A stretch of DNA of 64,000 nucleotides from Polyangiaceae bacterium (GTDB lineage: Bacteria > Myxococcota_A > Polyangia > Polyangiales > Polyangiaceae). A program made the position numbers and the translations under genes. Each line of letters opens with the position of its first letter. Position 1 is the stretch's first letter. The DNA lies in assembly GCA_019637295.1 (NCBI GenBank), contig JAHBVX010000001.1, positions 471,501 through 535,500 on the forward strand, given 5' to 3'. Below the pieces are notes generated by a model. The model was not told the DNA's origin and did no database searches. It saw nothing but the letters and a program-made list of their open reading frames with translations. Below, one piece after another: positions 17,532 to 26,462 of this stretch.

Positions 17532-20336
17532 TCACTGGCGCAGTTCGTCCACCAACGTACGCGCCTCCACCAGCAGCTCGCGCTGGCGTCGCAGCGAGTT
17601 CAGCTGCTCTCGCGCCTCGGCCACGACCTCGGGTGGAGCCTTGTCGACGAAGGCGGGTGTCGCGAGGCGCTTCTCGAGGCCAGCGCTGTCCTTGTCGATG
17701 CGCTTGAGCGAGCGCTCGATGCGGTCGGCCTCCTTTTCCGCTTCGACCAGACCCTTCAGATCCACCAGCACCTCCACCTCGCCGGCGACGCTCATCACGA
17801 ACCCCGGGGGGCGCGCGCCGCCGCTTGGACCGATGACCGGCGCGCCGTCGGTCTTGACCAAGTACGCCACGAGCTCGCCCTGCTCCGCGAGCAGGTCCCG
17901 CAGCGTGGGGTCGCCGCTCCTCAGCTCGAGCTTCACGCGCGCACCGGGATGGACCTCGTGCTCGCTGCGGGCCGAGCGGGCCGCCGAGATGGCAGCCATC
18001 AGCGTCGTCATGCGGCGCTCGGCGTCGCTGTCGCGGCGGCCGTCGGCGGCGGTCGGGTACGCCGCGCGGGCGAGGGAGGCGGGTCCGTCGGGTGGTCGGG
18101 GGACGCGCTGCCACAGCTCTTCCGTGACGAACGGCGCGTATGGGTGCAGGGCCCGCAGCGTCGTCTCGACCACATGGGCGAGCACCGCGCGCGTCTCGGC
18201 GCGAGCTGCCGCGTCGCCAGCTTGGAACACGGGCTTGCTCGACTCGAGGAACCAATCGCACAGCTCGTCCCACACGAAGTGGTAGAGCGCGCCCTGACCT
18301 TCGTCGAGGCGGAACGAGTCGATGCCCGCCGTACTCTCGTCTACTGCTGCCGCCAGGCGCGACAGGATCCAGCGGTTGGGCAGCGTGGTTGGCGTGGGCA
18401 CGGAGCCGTCCAGCGCCACCTCTCCGAGGTGGGTGAGCGTGAACCGGACCGCGTTGTATAGCTTGTTGCAGAAGTTGCGGTAGCCCTCGATGCGCTTGGG
18501 TGACAGCGCGATGCGCTTGGCTTGCGGCGAGTAGCTGCACAGGGTCATGCGCACGGCGTCCGTTCCATAGGCTGGAAAGCCCGCGCCCATCTGCGCCGCG
18601 GAGGGGTAGGCCTTCTTGAATTTGGCCAGCGCCTCCTTCACCGGTGCACCCGGGAGCGCCTTCTGCACGACCTGCTCGAAGCTCGCGCCGTGGATCAGAT
18701 CCAGGGGATCGATGGTGTTCCCCTTCACCTTGCTCATCTTGTCGCCGGTCTCGTCCACCACCAAGCCGTGCAGCAGCACCCGTCGGAAGGGCACGTCCCC
18801 CATGAAGTGAATGCCCATCATCATCATGCGGGCCACCCAGAAGAACAGGATGTCGTAGCCCGTCTCCATGTCGCTGGTCGGATAGAAGCGCTTCAGCGCG
18901 AGCGTCTCCTTGGGCCAGCCGAGCGTGGAGAAGGGCCACAGCGCGCTGGAGAACCAGGTGTCGAGCACGTCGGGGTCGCGCTCCAGCGCGGCCCCGTTGC
19001 AGCTCGGGCAGACCTTGGGGTCCGAGTCCCGCGTGACCAGCACCTGACCGCAGTCTTTGCAGTAGAACGCCGGGATCTGGTGGCCCCACCAGAGCTGGCG
19101 GCTGATGCACCAGTCTTGGATGTTCTGCAGCCAGTGGTTGTAGGTCTTCACCCACTCCGCCGGGATGATCTCGGTCCTGCCGTCCCGCACCGCGGCGAGC
19201 GCCGGCTCGGCCAGCGGCGCCATCTTCGTGAACCACTGGGTCGAGATCATGGGCTCGACCACGGTGTTGCAGCGCTGACAGCGGGGCAGCTGCAGGGTGT
19301 GGGGCTTGCCGCCCCGCTCGAGGCCCGCCTCGCTGAGCGCCGCCTTCACCGCCTTGCGCGCCTCCTTCACGCTCAGCCCCTGGAAGCCGCCGCCCTGCTC
19401 GTTGAGGGTGCCGTCGGGGTTCAAGATGTTGATCTCGTCCAGCGAGTGCCGCTTGCCCGTCGCAAAGTCGTTGAAGTCGTGAGCGGGCGTCACCTTGACC
19501 GCGCCGGTGCCGAACTCCATGTCGACCAAGATCGCGTCCGTGATCACCGGGACCGCTCGCTCCACCAGCGGGTGCCGAAGCACCTTGCCGTGCAGGTGCT
19601 TGTAGCGAGGGTCATCCGGATGCACCGCGACGGCGGTGTCCCCGAGCATCGTCTCCGGGCGCGTGGTGGCGACGACTAGCTCGGTCACGCCAGCCGCGGC
19701 GTCTGGGTCTCGCACCGGGTATGCGAACTCGTACAGCTCGCCCTGCGCCTCCTCGTTCTCGACCTCGAGGTCGCTCAGCGCGGTGCGACACTCGCTGCAC
19801 CAGTTGATCAGGCGCGTCGCGCGGTAGATCAGCCCTTCCTCGTACAGACGCACGAAGCTCTCGGTGACCGCGACGTTCAGCTCGGGGTCCATCGTGAACT
19901 TGGTGCGCTCCCAGTCGCAGGAACAGCCGAGCGCGCGCATCTGCTCGGCGATGCGGCCGCCGCTCTCCTCCCGCCACTGCCAGATGCGCTCGACGAACTT
20001 CTCGCGACCGAGATCGTGACGGCTCTTGCCTTCACGTCGAAGCTGTCGCTCGACCACGGTCTGCGTCGCGATCCCCGCGTGATCGATGCCAGGTTGCCAC
20101 AGCACGTTGAAGCCCTGCATGCGCTTGTGACGCACCAGGACATCCTCGAGGGTGCCCATCAGCGCGTGTCCCATGTGCAGCGACCCCGTGACGTTGGGGG
20201 GCGGCAGGGCGATCACGTAGGTTGGACGCTGGTCGTCGGGCACCTCGGACGCGCGGAAAACCCCCTGATCGACCCAGAACTGGTACCAGCGGGGCTCGAC
20301 CTCGTGGGGCTCATAGGCTTTGGGCAGCTCGGGCAT
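17532..20336 (-). CDS. valS: Valyl-tRNA synthetase
   Basis: Class I synthetase charging tRNA-Val. The 934-residue length is typical of bacterial ValS. Seen in order: ATP-site motif PPPNVTGSLHMGHAL with HMGH at 54-57, the CP1 editing domain (ATTRPETMLGDTAVAVHP; GTGAVKVTPAHDFND), Cys pairs of zinc-binding type (RCQRCN; CKDCG and CPSCN), KMSKV at 533-537, the anticodon-binding helices, and a C-terminal coiled coil (about 865-934) that contacts tRNA. The ATG at 20336 agrees with family N-termini. The promoter should lie in the 119-bp gap shared with the divergent cold-shock-like gene. Confidence 0.97.
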   Translation of the reverse strand: MPELPKAYEPHEVEPRWYQFWVDQGVFRASEVPDDQRPTYVIALPPPNVTGSLHMGHALMGTLEDVLVRHKRMQGFNVLWQPGIDHAGIATQTVVERQLRREGKSRHDLGREKFVERIWQWREESGGRIAEQMRALGCSCDWERTKFTMDPELNVAVTESFVRLYEEGLIYRATRLINWCSECRTALSDLEVENEEAQGELYEFAYPVRDPDAAAGVTELVVATTRPETMLGDTAVAVHPDDPRYKHLHGKVLRHPLVERAVPVITDAILVDMEFGTGAVKVTPAHDFNDFATGKRHSLDEINILNPDGTLNEQGGGFQGLSVKEARKAVKAALSEAGLERGGKPHTLQLPRCQRCNTVVEPMISTQWFTKMAPLAEPALAAVRDGRTEIIPAEWVKTYNHWLQNIQDWCISRQLWWGHQIPAFYCKDCGQVLVTRDSDPKVCPSCNGAALERDPDVLDTWFSSALWPFSTLGWPKETLALKRFYPTSDMETGYDILFFWVARMMMMGIHFMGDVPFRRVLLHGLVVDETGDKMSKVKGNTIDPLDLIHGASFEQVVQKALPGAPVKEALAKFKKAYPSAAQMGAGFPAYGTDAVRMTLCSYSPQAKRIALSPKRIEGYRNFCNKLYNAVRFTLTHLGEVALDGSVPTPTTLPNRWILSRLAAAVDESTAGIDSFRLDEGQGALYHFVWDELCDWFLESSKPVFQAGDAAARAETRAVLAHVVETTLRALHPYAPFVTEELWQRVPRPPDGPASLARAAYPTAADGRRDSDAERRMTTLMAAISAARSARSEHEVHPGARVKLELRSGDPTLRDLLAEQGELVAYLVKTDGAPVIGPSGGARPPGFVMSVAGEVEVLVDLKGLVEAEKEADRIERSLKRIDKDSAGLEKRLATPAFVDKAPPEVVAEAREQLNSLRRQRELLVEARTLVDELRQ

Positions 20337-20455
20337 CGGGGCTGGGACTCTACTCGAAACCCGCGCCGGGTCGGGCCAGGCTCGAGGGAAGAGTTCTCCC
20401 TACATTGGCGTACCTCCATCCACCCGTTGGCTTGCGCCGCGGAGGGGAGCCAGCC

Positions 20456-21217
20456 ATGACCCAGACCGCCGAGATCCAGTCCTTCAACCCCGAAAACGGT
20501 TTCGGTTTCCTGCTCTTGGGCGACGGCCGCCTGATGCTCTTCGACGTGACGGCGTGCCTGGCGGGTCCGTGGCGGGGACAGCAGGTCCGCGTGGAGCTCG
20601 CGGGTGACGGTCACCGGGTCGTTCGAGTCGAGCCCACCAGCCTGCCCGACTCCTCTCACCCGGTCACGACCCTGACCGAGGCGGCTCACCGCCTCCGGGC
20701 CGAGGGCCTGCTGCAGGAGCTGACCCGCGGCGAGCTCGAAGCCATCGCGGGACGCTTGGGGCTCGAGGGGCGCCCCGAGGAGGTGCCCCGCGTGCTGGCG
20801 GCCTATTACGCACATCCCGTGCTGGGCGAGCAGCGCGCGCTCGACGATCGCTTCGCACGTCCGGGCGACGGCGACCTCGGTCCACGACTGACGGAGCTGC
20901 TCGATGAGCCCGCCGACGGCGACCTCGCGTTGGACAGCGCCCCGCCCTCGTTGCGCGGCGGGGAGCTGCCGCTGCACGATCCCGCGTTCGTCGAGGCCGT
21001 CCAGCGCCGCCGAGTGGCGTCCCCAGCGGACCTGGCGCTCATTGACGGCGCGAACGCGATGCTCGCCGAGCGCGCGGACCCCCGTCGCGTGCTCTGCCTC
21101 GCCGACGGCTCCGGGGCGTTCTGTATGGCCCTATCGCGAGGGCGGCGTTTGGCCGAGGTGGGCGCGCTGCCGCTGTCACTGTCGCGGCCTCATCTGTCCC
21201 GCGTCGTGACGGCCTGA
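20456..21217 (+). CDS. Cold-shock-like N-terminal domain fused to a novel C-terminal region
   Basis: The 253-residue protein opens with a short CspA-like segment (residues 4-33: AEIQSFNPENGFGFLLLGDG, then LFDVTAC), resembling the beta1-beta3 RNA-binding strands of cold-shock domains, where KGFGFI is usual. It continues with about 190 residues that I cannot assign, helical in the middle and with a Leu/Arg-rich end. A strong GGAGGGGAG lies just before the ATG at 20456. It is followed, 99 bp later, by the BAX-inhibitor family gene. Nucleic-acid binding is inferred only from the first 60 residues. Confidence 0.72.
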   Translation: MTQTAEIQSFNPENGFGFLLLGDGRLMLFDVTACLAGPWRGQQVRVELAGDGHRVVRVEPTSLPDSSHPVTTLTEAAHRLRAEGLLQELTRGELEAIAGRLGLEGRPEEVPRVLAAYYAHPVLGEQRALDDRFARPGDGDLGPRLTELLDEPADGDLALDSAPPSLRGGELPLHDPAFVEAVQRRRVASPADLALIDGANAMLAERADPRRVLCLADGSGAFCMALSRGRRLAEVGALPLSLSRPHLSRVVTA

Positions 21218-21316
21218 GCTGCAGACGGCGGAATATCCACCGCTCGGCGACGGTTTCGACCCACGGCGGGGTTGCGTCCCACCCGCACCCCCGCCATACC
21301 CCCCTCCGGAGGAACC

Positions 21317-22021
21317 ATGAGTCAGAGCACCCAGCCGTACGCCGTCGCGGCCGCGCAGGCCCCGAGCGCCGTCGACCGTCGAGCGCGCTTCATCATCCGC
21401 ACGTACAACCACCTCTTTCTCGCGATCTTGGCCTTCACCGCGATCGAGGTTGGGCTGTTCATGAGCGGCATCGCGCCGGTGATCGCTCAGCTCATGATGG
21501 GCACCAGCTGGTTGCTCGTGCTCGGCGGCTTCATGGTGGTCAGCTGGCTCGCCAGCCGCGTCGCCCACGGCTCCACCTCCAAGCCCGCGCAGTACGCGGC
21601 GCTCGGTGGCTTCGTCCTCGCTCAAGCCATCCTGTTCGTGCCCTTGCTCTACATCGCGGACAACTTCGCTCCGGGTGCGATCCAGAGCGCGGGCATCGTG
21701 ACCATGCTCGGGTTCGCGGGGCTGACGGGGATCGCCTTCTGGACCCGCAAGGACTTCTCTTTCCTCGGCAGCCTGCTGCGCTGGGGAGGCCTGTGCGCGC
21801 TCCTGCTCATCGCCGCTAGTGTCCTGTTCGGCCTGCAGCTCGGCACGTTCTTCAGCGTGGCGATGGTCGCGTTCGCGGGCGCGGCGATCCTGTACGACAC
21901 CTCGAACGTGCTCCGTCACTTCCCCGAGGATCGCTACGTGGCCGCCTCGCTGCAGCTGTTCGCCTCCGTCGCGCTGCTCTTCTGGTATGTCCTGCAGATC
22001 TTCATCTCGTCGCGGGACTGA
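21317..22021 (+). CDS. BAX inhibitor-1/YccA family membrane protein
   Basis: A 234-residue protein with about seven membrane spans and the family pattern: soluble N-terminus, RTYNHLFLAI at the first span, alternating hydrophobic spans, and the last part with YDTSNVLRHFPEDRYVAASLQLFASVALLFWYVLQIF-type layout, where the conserved Asp of YDTS corresponds to the di-aspartyl pH sensor region of BsYetJ-type channels. Bacterial members are calcium-leak channels or modulators of FtsH proteolysis. The ATG at 21317 follows a near-perfect GGAGGAA. Confidence 0.88.
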   Translation: MSQSTQPYAVAAAQAPSAVDRRARFIIRTYNHLFLAILAFTAIEVGLFMSGIAPVIAQLMMGTSWLLVLGGFMVVSWLASRVAHGSTSKPAQYAALGGFVLAQAILFVPLLYIADNFAPGAIQSAGIVTMLGFAGLTGIAFWTRKDFSFLGSLLRWGGLCALLLIAASVLFGLQLGTFFSVAMVAFAGAAILYDTSNVLRHFPEDRYVAASLQLFASVALLFWYVLQIFISSRD

Positions 22022-22092
22022 GCGACGGGCGGGGGGGTCGTTCGTCCGAAGGTACTGCTGCAGGCTCTTGGGTGGCGGTTTGTAGCCGACTT

Positions 22093-22102
22093 CACAATTG
22101 TG
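22093..22102. promoter_or_regulatory. Palindrome in the RND operon promoter region, possible operator
   Basis: CACAATTGTG is a perfect 10-bp palindrome in the 134-bp gap before the efflux operon, in an AT-rich patch unlike the surrounding DNA. A TTCACA at 22091-22096 and TGTGCT at 22115-22120 (18-bp spacing) would make a weak sigma70-type promoter that the palindrome overlaps, as expected of a repressor site. No regulator gene lies next to it, so the binding protein is unknown. Confidence 0.4.
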
Positions 22103-22155
22103 GTTCGCCGCCGTTGTGCTAGGCAGCCCTCCACGCGGGCAGTGAAAGGGCGGAC

Positions 22156-23271
22156 GTGATCCTCGGTGCAGTGAGAACGAAGACGTTCATTTCGGTCGGG
22201 CTCGTTGGGGCGGCCTGCTGGGGCTGCTCCAACGCGAAGGCCAAGCAGGAGCCCCCGCCCGTCGGCAGCGTGAGCGGCACGCCCGCGGCCAAAGCTGCCG
22301 GCGGCGTCACCCGGGTCGAGGTGGCTACCGTGGAGCCCTCCGTGGCCAGCCTCACCATTCAGCTACCGGGAGAGGTGGAGGCGACCCGCGACGCGCTGCT
22401 CGCCTCGGCGCTCGGTGGCTACGTGGAGCGCGTCGCCGTCAAGGTGGGGGACCGGGTCAAGAAGGGGCAGGCCCTGGCCTGGGTGGACTCGGCGACCCAT
22501 CGCTCCCGCGTTCGACAAGCTCAGATCGAGGTGGACGCGTCCAAGCGCGAACTGGCACGGGCGCAAGCACTCGGCACGTCCATCGCTCGGATCGAGCTCG
22601 AGGCTGCCCAGACTCGCCACGACGCCGCGCGCGCGGGCTTGGCCACCGCCCGCGTCGCGTCCGGCCGCGCCGTCGTCACGGCGCCCTTCGCGGGCACCGT
22701 CGTCGACCTCAACGCCGAGGTGGGGGAGGTCGCCGCGCCCGGCACTCCTCTCGTGCGCCTAGTCCAGCTCGTCCCCGCGAAGGTCTCCGCGAGCGTGCCG
22801 GACCGGGACGTGGTGGTGCTGCGCGAGGGCCAGAGCGCGCGGGTGGTCGTCGCCGCCAACGCCACGCCCATCGCCGGGGTCGTCAAGCACATCCGCCGCG
22901 CGGCGGACCTGCGCACTCGCGCGTTCCAAGTCGAGATCGAGGTGGCGAACGAGGATCAGCGCCTGTTGCCCGGCATGATCGCGCAGGTTCACATCGAGCC
23001 CGCAGCCGACGAGCCCCGACTGGTCATTTCGCAGGACTGGTTGGTCACCCGCGGGAAAGACGTGGGCGCGTTCGTGGTCGACGGCGAGGTAGCGCGCTAT
23101 CGCGCGCTCACCCTCGGACCCGTGATCCGCGACCGTATCGTGATCAGTGGCGGGCTATCGTCGGGTGACCTCCTGGTCATCACCGGGCACCGCAATCTGG
23201 CGGATGGGGACCGACTCCTGATCAGCCGCCGCGGGGTGTGCTGCACCGACGGCCGGGTCGTCTATCGCTGA
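22156..23271 (+). CDS. RND efflux periplasmic adaptor (membrane fusion protein)
   Basis: The 371-residue product has an N-terminal signal with Cys21/Cys24 (probably lipidated), a lipoyl-like half motif (GGYVERVAVKVGDRVKKGQ), a coiled-coil hairpin (about 112-160), the second lipoyl half (VTAPFAGTVVDLNAEVGE), a beta-barrel domain and a membrane-proximal domain. This is the AcrA/MexA-type adaptor joining pump and outer-membrane channel. The start is a GTG at 22156. It is the first gene of a three-gene operon, 12 bp before the pump gene. The C-terminal end RGVCCTDGRVVYR carries an unusual Cys pair. Confidence 0.92.
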   Translation: MILGAVRTKTFISVGLVGAACWGCSNAKAKQEPPPVGSVSGTPAAKAAGGVTRVEVATVEPSVASLTIQLPGEVEATRDALLASALGGYVERVAVKVGDRVKKGQALAWVDSATHRSRVRQAQIEVDASKRELARAQALGTSIARIELEAAQTRHDAARAGLATARVASGRAVVTAPFAGTVVDLNAEVGEVAAPGTPLVRLVQLVPAKVSASVPDRDVVVLREGQSARVVVAANATPIAGVVKHIRRAADLRTRAFQVEIEVANEDQRLLPGMIAQVHIEPAADEPRLVISQDWLVTRGKDVGAFVVDGEVARYRALTLGPVIRDRIVISGGLSSGDLLVITGHRNLADGDRLLISRRGVCCTDGRVVYR

Positions 23272-23283
23272 GGGAGTGACGGC

Positions 23284-26200
23284 GTGATCTCCTATCTCGT
23301 GCGCCACGCCGCGACCGTCCTCTTGTTGATGGTGTGCGTGCTCGTGCTGGGCACGATCACGTACGTCAAGCTACCGCGCGAGGCGAACCCCGACGTAGCG
23401 GTGCCCTTCGTCATGGTGACCACCGCGTACCCCGGGGTCTCCCCCGAGGACGTCGAGACGCTGCTGACCGTCCCGCTCGAGAACGAGCTGACGGGTCTCA
23501 AGGACTTGAAGGAGATGCGCAGCACGTCCGCCGAGGGCGTGAGCATGATCTCCCTCGAGTTCGAGGCCGATGTGGTGATCGAGGACGTGCTGCAGCGCGT
23601 TCGCGATCGGGTCAGTCGGGTCAAGCCAGACCTGCCCCAGGACGCCGAGGACACGGACGTTCGCGAGATCTCGTTCTCCGACATGCCGATCGTGATCTTG
23701 ACCCTGGGCGGACCCGTGGACGACGTCGAGCTCAAGCGCCATGGAGAGCGTCTCGAAGAGAAGCTCAAGCGAGTGCCGGGCGTGCTCGACGTGAAGCTGA
23801 GCGGCGGGCGGACGCGGCAAATCCGCGTGCAAGTCGACCCGGATCGGCTCGAGCACTACGGGCTCTCCCTCAGCGACGTGCTGAGCGCCATCGGCAGCGA
23901 GAACGTGAACATCCCGGGCGGCGACGTGCGCGCCGGCAGCGCCAACTTCCTGGTGCGTGTCCCCGGCGAGTTCAAGGCGCCCAGCGAGATCGACGAGGTC
24001 GCCATCAAGCGAGTCGGGGACCGCCCGGTCTTCGTACGGGACGTGGCGAGAGTGGTGGACGGCTTCGCCGACCAGTCCACCTACTCGCGCATGAACGGGC
24101 AACCAGCGGTGTCGCTCGCGGTCTCCAAGCGAGCGGGCGCCAACATCCTGGACGTCGCGTCGCTGGTGAAGGTGATCGCGGACGATGAGGCCAAGCGTTG
24201 GCCCGAGGGAGTCAGCTACCGAGCGCTCGGAGATCAGTCCCGCTTCGTGAAGGACATGGTGAGCGAGCTGGAGAACAACATCATCGCCGCGCTGATCTTG
24301 GTCGTCGGCGTGGTGCTGTTCTTCCTGGGCTTTCGCAACAGCTTCTTCGTCGCCATCGCCATCCCCCTCAGCATGCTCATGGCCATGGGCGTGTTCTGGG
24401 CGCTGGGCATGACGCTCAACATCGTCGTGCTGTTCGCGCTCATCTTGGTGTTGGGCATGCTCGTGGACAACGCGATCGTGCTGGTGGAGAACATCTATCG
24501 GCACCTCGAGTTCGGCAAGACGCTGTTCGAGGCGTCCATCGACGGCGCGAAGGAGATCGCTGGCGCGGTCACCGCGTCTACGCTGACCACCGTCGCCGCC
24601 TTCGTGCCGCTCCTGTTTTGGACCGGGATCATGGGCGAGTTCATGGTCTACCTGCCCATCACCGTAGTGACCGTGCTGCTCAGTTCGCTGATCGTGGCGG
24701 TGTGCTTCCTCCCCGTCATCACCGCACGGATGATGAAGCAGTCCCAGAAGTCCCACGACGACTTCCGCTCCCGGCTCGTGCTGCGTGCCTATCGCCGCAC
24801 GCTCGAGTGGGCCATCGACCACCGCTACTTGACGTCCTTCGCGATGGTCGCCGCGCTCGTTGTCAGCTTCATCGGCTACGGCGCCTTCAATCACGGGACC
24901 GAGTTCTTCCCGGACGTCGAGCCCGACCGGGCCACGATCGTGGTGCGCGCGCCCGAAGGGACGGACGTGGAAGCCACGGACGCCATCGTTCGGCAGGTGG
25001 AGGCGATGCTCGAGAAGGAGCCGAACGTCGAGGTGTTCGTGTCCGAGACGGGCGTCGCCGCCACTGACTTCTCCAGCAGCGCCGCGGAGAACCAGGCTCG
25101 CATCACGGTGGACTTCTTGCCGCACCCGACCAAATCGCACGAAGGGGACACGCCCCGCCAGGAAGATGCCCGGCTGACGGTGGACCGGCTGCGCCAACAG
25201 TTCGCGACCATCGTCGGCGCCGAGGTGACCATCGACAAGGAGCGGATGGGCCCGCCCGTCGGCAAGCCAGTGGCCGTCGAGGTGGCGAGCGACAACTTCC
25301 ATCGCGCCGGTGAGGCCGCCGCCAAGGTGCGGCGCGACCTGGCCGCCATCGAGGGCGTGACGGATCTGAGCGATGACTACCGAGTCGGTCGGCCGGAGCT
25401 ACGCTTCGACATCGATCGCGGCGCCGCCAAGCGAGTCGGCGCGAGCACTCAGGCGGTGGCCTCCGCGCTGCGCACGGCGGTCTCGGGTACGAAGGCCAGT
25501 AGCTTCCGCGATGGCGACGACGAGTACGACATCATGGTGGAGGTCGCTCCCCGCTTCCGCAGCGACATGTCGGCGATCATGCGCCTTCGCATTCCCGGGC
25601 GTGAGGACACGAGCCCGGACACCTTCCCCGTGCCACTCTCCGCCATCGCGAGCTACCGGCTGGCGGGCGGCAGCGGCGCCATTCGCCACGTCAATCAGAA
25701 CCCCATCGTCACCATCGAGGGCGACGTCGCCGAGGGGCAAAACGAGAACGCCGTCCGAGCCCGAGTGGTCGAGTACATCGAGAAGGCCGAGTTGCCCGAA
25801 GGGGTGACGCTCCGTCTCGGCGGGGCAAACGACGAGCAGCGTGCGTCTCAAGAGTTTCTCAGCGGCGCCTTCTTGGTGGCCATCTTTCTGATCGCGATCG
25901 TGCTGGTGGGCCAGTTCAATCGCTACGACCTGCCGCTCATCATCCTGGCGTCGGTGATCTTGAGCTTGGTTGGGGTGCTGTGGGGCCTGATCCTGACGGG
26001 CACCGCGTTCGGCATCGTGATGACCGGCCTTGGGGTGATCTCACTGGCGGGCGTCGTGGTGAACAACGCCATCGTGCTCTTGGACTACGTCGAGCAGCTG
26101 CGCCGAGAGGGGCAAGGCGTACGCGAGGCACTGATCGAGGCGGGGCTCACCCGCTTCCGCCCCGTCATGCTCACGGCCATCACCACCATCTTGGGTCTGG

Positions 26201-26451
26201 TGCCGATGGCCATCGGGCTCACCCTCGACTTCCGCGAAATGAGGGCGTTCTTGGGCAGCCAGACCGCGACCTGGTGGGGGCCGATGGCGGTCGCGGTGAT
26301 TTTCGGTCTGGCCTTCGCCACCCTGCTGACGTTGGTGGTGGTTCCCACGCTGTACGCGGTGTCGGAGAGTGTTCAAAGCGGTCTGAGGAGTCTTCTGGAG
26401 AGAGCCCGCGCTCTTTTGTCTCGCAAGCCGCGTGACGCCAGCGCGGAGTGA
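23284..26451 (+). CDS. RND efflux pump (AcrB-type inner-membrane transporter)
   Basis: At 1055 residues it has the full RND layout: TM1, a large periplasmic porter domain, TM2-6, a second periplasmic domain, TM8-12. The first span is followed by LPREANPDVAVP and VSPEDVETLLTVPLE; TM4 carries GMLVDNAIVLVENIYRH with D395 kept as the proton-relay acid and Asn in place of the second Asp of AcrB. It exports drugs, lipids or secondary metabolites using proton motive force. GTG start at 23284; the TolC-like gene follows 11 bp downstream. Substrate cannot be told from sequence. Confidence 0.95.
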   Translation: MISYLVRHAATVLLLMVCVLVLGTITYVKLPREANPDVAVPFVMVTTAYPGVSPEDVETLLTVPLENELTGLKDLKEMRSTSAEGVSMISLEFEADVVIEDVLQRVRDRVSRVKPDLPQDAEDTDVREISFSDMPIVILTLGGPVDDVELKRHGERLEEKLKRVPGVLDVKLSGGRTRQIRVQVDPDRLEHYGLSLSDVLSAIGSENVNIPGGDVRAGSANFLVRVPGEFKAPSEIDEVAIKRVGDRPVFVRDVARVVDGFADQSTYSRMNGQPAVSLAVSKRAGANILDVASLVKVIADDEAKRWPEGVSYRALGDQSRFVKDMVSELENNIIAALILVVGVVLFFLGFRNSFFVAIAIPLSMLMAMGVFWALGMTLNIVVLFALILVLGMLVDNAIVLVENIYRHLEFGKTLFEASIDGAKEIAGAVTASTLTTVAAFVPLLFWTGIMGEFMVYLPITVVTVLLSSLIVAVCFLPVITARMMKQSQKSHDDFRSRLVLRAYRRTLEWAIDHRYLTSFAMVAALVVSFIGYGAFNHGTEFFPDVEPDRATIVVRAPEGTDVEATDAIVRQVEAMLEKEPNVEVFVSETGVAATDFSSSAAENQARITVDFLPHPTKSHEGDTPRQEDARLTVDRLRQQFATIVGAEVTIDKERMGPPVGKPVAVEVASDNFHRAGEAAAKVRRDLAAIEGVTDLSDDYRVGRPELRFDIDRGAAKRVGASTQAVASALRTAVSGTKASSFRDGDDEYDIMVEVAPRFRSDMSAIMRLRIPGREDTSPDTFPVPLSAIASYRLAGGSGAIRHVNQNPIVTIEGDVAEGQNENAVRARVVEYIEKAELPEGVTLRLGGANDEQRASQEFLSGAFLVAIFLIAIVLVGQFNRYDLPLIILASVILSLVGVLWGLILTGTAFGIVMTGLGVISLAGVVVNNAIVLLDYVEQLRREGQGVREALIEAGLTRFRPVMLTAITTILGLVPMAIGLTLDFREMRAFLGSQTATWWGPMAVAVIFGLAFATLLTLVVVPTLYAVSESVQSGLRSLLERARALLSRKPRDASAE

Positions 26452-26462
26452 GCGAGGGCAGC

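Noticed and set aside
23371-25302. 643-residue minus-strand frame opposite the RND pump
   Set aside because: His/Gln/Asp-rich composition typical of antisense shadow frames in GC-rich DNA; the pump is unmistakable on the other strand.
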